Shown piece after piece: positions 62,575 through 64,000 of a stretch of 64,000 nucleotides of DNA. A program made the position numbers and the translations under genes. Numbering within the stretch: the first letter of the stretch is position 1; every line of letters starts with the position of its first letter. The stretch is from Mycolicibacter longobardus (lineage in GTDB: Bacteria; Actinomycetota; Actinomycetes; Mycobacteriales; Mycobacteriaceae), in NCBI RefSeq assembly GCF_002102265.1, contig NZ_LQPG01000011.1, positions 1 to 64,000 on the forward strand, in the 5' to 3' direction. Under the pieces are notes generated by a model. It saw only the letters and a program-made list of their open reading frames with translations, searched no databases and was not told where the DNA came from.

Positions 62575-63906
62575 CTAGCCGACTTGAGGTTCGGCGGGCT
62601 CGCTGTCGGCCACCAATGGCCCGGCGTAGGACACGCCGGCGTTGCTGAAGCTGGCATGCTGCGCCTGGTTGGCCAGCCGCCCCACCGTCGCGGCAACCCG
62701 CAGGACATAGGCGTCGCGCGGCACCGAGGGGTCACGCCCGGTGAAATCGGCGATCCGCTTGAGCCGGTAGCGGACGGTGTTTGGATGAACGAACAACTTG
62801 CGGGCGCAGGCTTCGATCGCGCCGCCACAGTCCAGATAGGCGTCCAGCGTCTCGGTCAGCGTCGGCCCGGCCTCGGCCAACGGTCGCATCACATCGGTGT
62901 GCAGGGCCGCGATCGCCGACGCGTCCCCGATCAGGGCCCGCTCCGGCAGCAGTTCGCGAGCCAACACCGGGCGCGGCGCGCCGGTCCAGCCCACCACGGC
63001 ATTCATGCCGGAGATCGCCTCGCTGGCGCTGTGGTAGGCCGCCGTCAGGGTCGGCGCGGTCGGGCCGATCACCACCGGGCCCTCGGAGAAGGCGCCGAGC
63101 AGATCGGCGAAGAACTTCTGGGTGGGCGAGAGCGGGCCCGACACGATCGCCACCAGCCAGGTGCCGTGCACGTCGGTCAGGGCGGCCCGGCCGTGGCGTT
63201 CGGCGACGTCGCGGACGTCCTGGCTGGCCTTCTGGCCGGAGAGGGCGTCCGGGCCGGGCGGCGCGGTGCCCACCACGACGGTGGCCGGGGCGGTGGTGTC
63301 CCAGTTCAGCGCCGCTGCCCGGCTCAGCAGCTCCGGGCCGGTGTCGCCGCGCACCACGGCGTCCACCACGCTGGCCTCCATCCGGGAATCCCAGGTGCCC
63401 CGGGCCTCGGCGGCGTCGGCATAGGCGGAGGCCGCGGTGAAGGCCAGGTCGCGGCTGTACTTGAGGATGCCCACGGTCAGCGCGGTCACCTGCTCTTCGG
63501 AGCGGGCCAGCAGCGGCACGACCTCCTCGAAGAACTCCATGGTGACCCGGACCATGTCCACGGTGTGCCGCAGCGCGATGTGGCGGGTCAGGTCCTGGGG
63601 CACCAGCTCGAATGCCTGCGCGGTGTGGCTGACGTTGCCGTGCGGGTCATGCATCCACTCGGCGAAGTTGACCACCGCGGTCTGCACCACCAGTGCCACG
63701 CTGGCCCGCTGAGAGGCCTCCAGGTCGGCGAAGAACGGCAACCGTTCGCCCATCGCCGACACCGCCTCGGTGGCCAGCCGGCCCGAATAGTGCTTGAGCC
63801 GGCGCAGCAGGGTGTCCGGGACGGCGCTCAACAGGTCCAGCGTGGAACGCGGCAGGACCGGGTTCCCGGGCCCGCTCGGCGCAGCCGAAACGGAGTTGTC
63901 AACCAT
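62575..63906 (-). CDS. mabR: PucR-family FAS-II regulator MabR
   Basis: The 443-aa PucR/CdaR-type regulator has a C-terminal helix-turn-helix (CARKLFVHPNTVRYRLKRIADFTGRD) and a GGDEF-like middle region. Gene order aceE-mabR-fabD identifies it with Rv2242, the mycolic-acid biosynthesis regulator that binds the fasII promoter in response to long-chain acyl-CoA. ATG 63906 lies 44 bp after the aceE stop. Confidence 0.93.
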   Translation of the reverse strand: MVDNSVSAAPSGPGNPVLPRSTLDLLSAVPDTLLRRLKHYSGRLATEAVSAMGERLPFFADLEASQRASVALVVQTAVVNFAEWMHDPHGNVSHTAQAFELVPQDLTRHIALRHTVDMVRVTMEFFEEVVPLLARSEEQVTALTVGILKYSRDLAFTAASAYADAAEARGTWDSRMEASVVDAVVRGDTGPELLSRAAALNWDTTAPATVVVGTAPPGPDALSGQKASQDVRDVAERHGRAALTDVHGTWLVAIVSGPLSPTQKFFADLLGAFSEGPVVIGPTAPTLTAAYHSASEAISGMNAVVGWTGAPRPVLARELLPERALIGDASAIAALHTDVMRPLAEAGPTLTETLDAYLDCGGAIEACARKLFVHPNTVRYRLKRIADFTGRDPSVPRDAYVLRVAATVGRLANQAQHASFSNAGVSYAGPLVADSEPAEPQVG

Positions 63907-63950
63907 TCCTAAAAGCTACGCCCATTTTCTGGCTGGAACCGACAAGACCG

Positions 63951-64000
63951 CTAGGCCACGCCCGAGTCGGAGGTCTGCTCGGGGGCGGCCAACACGTCGT
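63951..64000 (-). CDS. aceE: pyruvate dehydrogenase E1 component, C-terminal 15 codons only
   Basis: Read on the minus strand, the last 15 codons before the TAG at 63951-63953 give DVLAAPEQTSDSGVA. This fits the C-terminus of mycobacterial AceE (Rv2241), the gene expected just upstream of mabR. The rest lies beyond the window. Confidence 0.7.
   Translation of the reverse strand, partial: DVLAAPEQTSDSGVA

Overview
The window is high-GC actinobacterial chromosome and is almost certainly from a mycobacterium. The right end carries the FAS-II mycolate locus in its usual gene order: aceE (3' end only), mabR, fabD, acpM, kasA, kasB and accD6, all on the minus strand. KasA (417 aa), AccD6 (473 aa), MscR (361 aa) and AcpM (Ser41) have the lengths or key residues expected of Mycobacterium tuberculosis proteins. 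PGRS-type Gly-rich repeats, PE-PPE-domain hydrolases, MPT63-family secreted proteins, cutinases and a CYP144-like P450 fit the same source. The PGRS protein with a signal peptide instead of a PE domain suggests an environmental slow or intermediate grower, possibly near the M. terrae group; that is a guess.

Layout. 1-2.0 kb: an intact IS256-family element (77-1478) sits inside an older IS481-like transposase gene. 2.2-7.3 kb: an accessory stretch with a membrane/zinc-ribbon protein, a secreted PE-PPE-domain protein, an exported PGRS-like protein with His-Asp tails behind an 11-unit 16-bp repeat array, and a VapBC module. 7.4-14.2 kb: an operon of lipase, SDR, ferritin-like protein, Baeyer-Villiger monooxygenase and MerR regulator, then an ECF41-type sigma factor with a recognisable self-promoter and a DUF2652 protein. 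14.2-17.6 kb: a divergent TetR/cyp144 pair, a cutinase and a second TetR. 17.6-21 kb: a translationally coupled Rieske oxygenase, DapB-like reductase and acyl-CoA-dehydrogenase-like operon divergent from that TetR. 21-24.8 kb: two tandem MPT63-family paralogues and a membrane Ser/Thr kinase homologue that has lost the HRD aspartate. 24.9-37.7 kb: a glycosidase, SDR, acyl-CoA ligase, tex, a GlcD-like oxidase, an IlvX-like ThDP enzyme, two cutinases and a membrane Hsp70-like protein. 37.7-47.3 kb: a SABATH-type methyltransferase, SHOCT protein, metallo-hydrolase/mscR pair, amidohydrolase/AraC pair, PE-PPE protein, beta-lactamase-like protein and DUF3145.

47.4-52 kb looks like a glycerolipid neighbourhood: diacylglycerol kinase and an alkyl-DHAP-synthase-like flavoenzyme on one strand, TetR and glpD1 on the other, sharing a 17-bp promoter gap. 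52-57 kb holds an ICMT-like membrane methyltransferase, a LysR/SDR divergent pair and a Tat-lipoprotein sulfatase. 57-64 kb is the FAS-II operon with its regulator MabR and a candidate MabR operator.

The least explained elements are the 16-bp palindromic array with its PGRS/His-Asp protein, the predicted pseudokinase beside the MPT63 paralogues, and the 59-bp tandem repeat between two convergent genes. No tRNA, rRNA or CRISPR array was seen. Everything was read by eye. Family assignments rest on recalled motifs and gene order, not on database searches.
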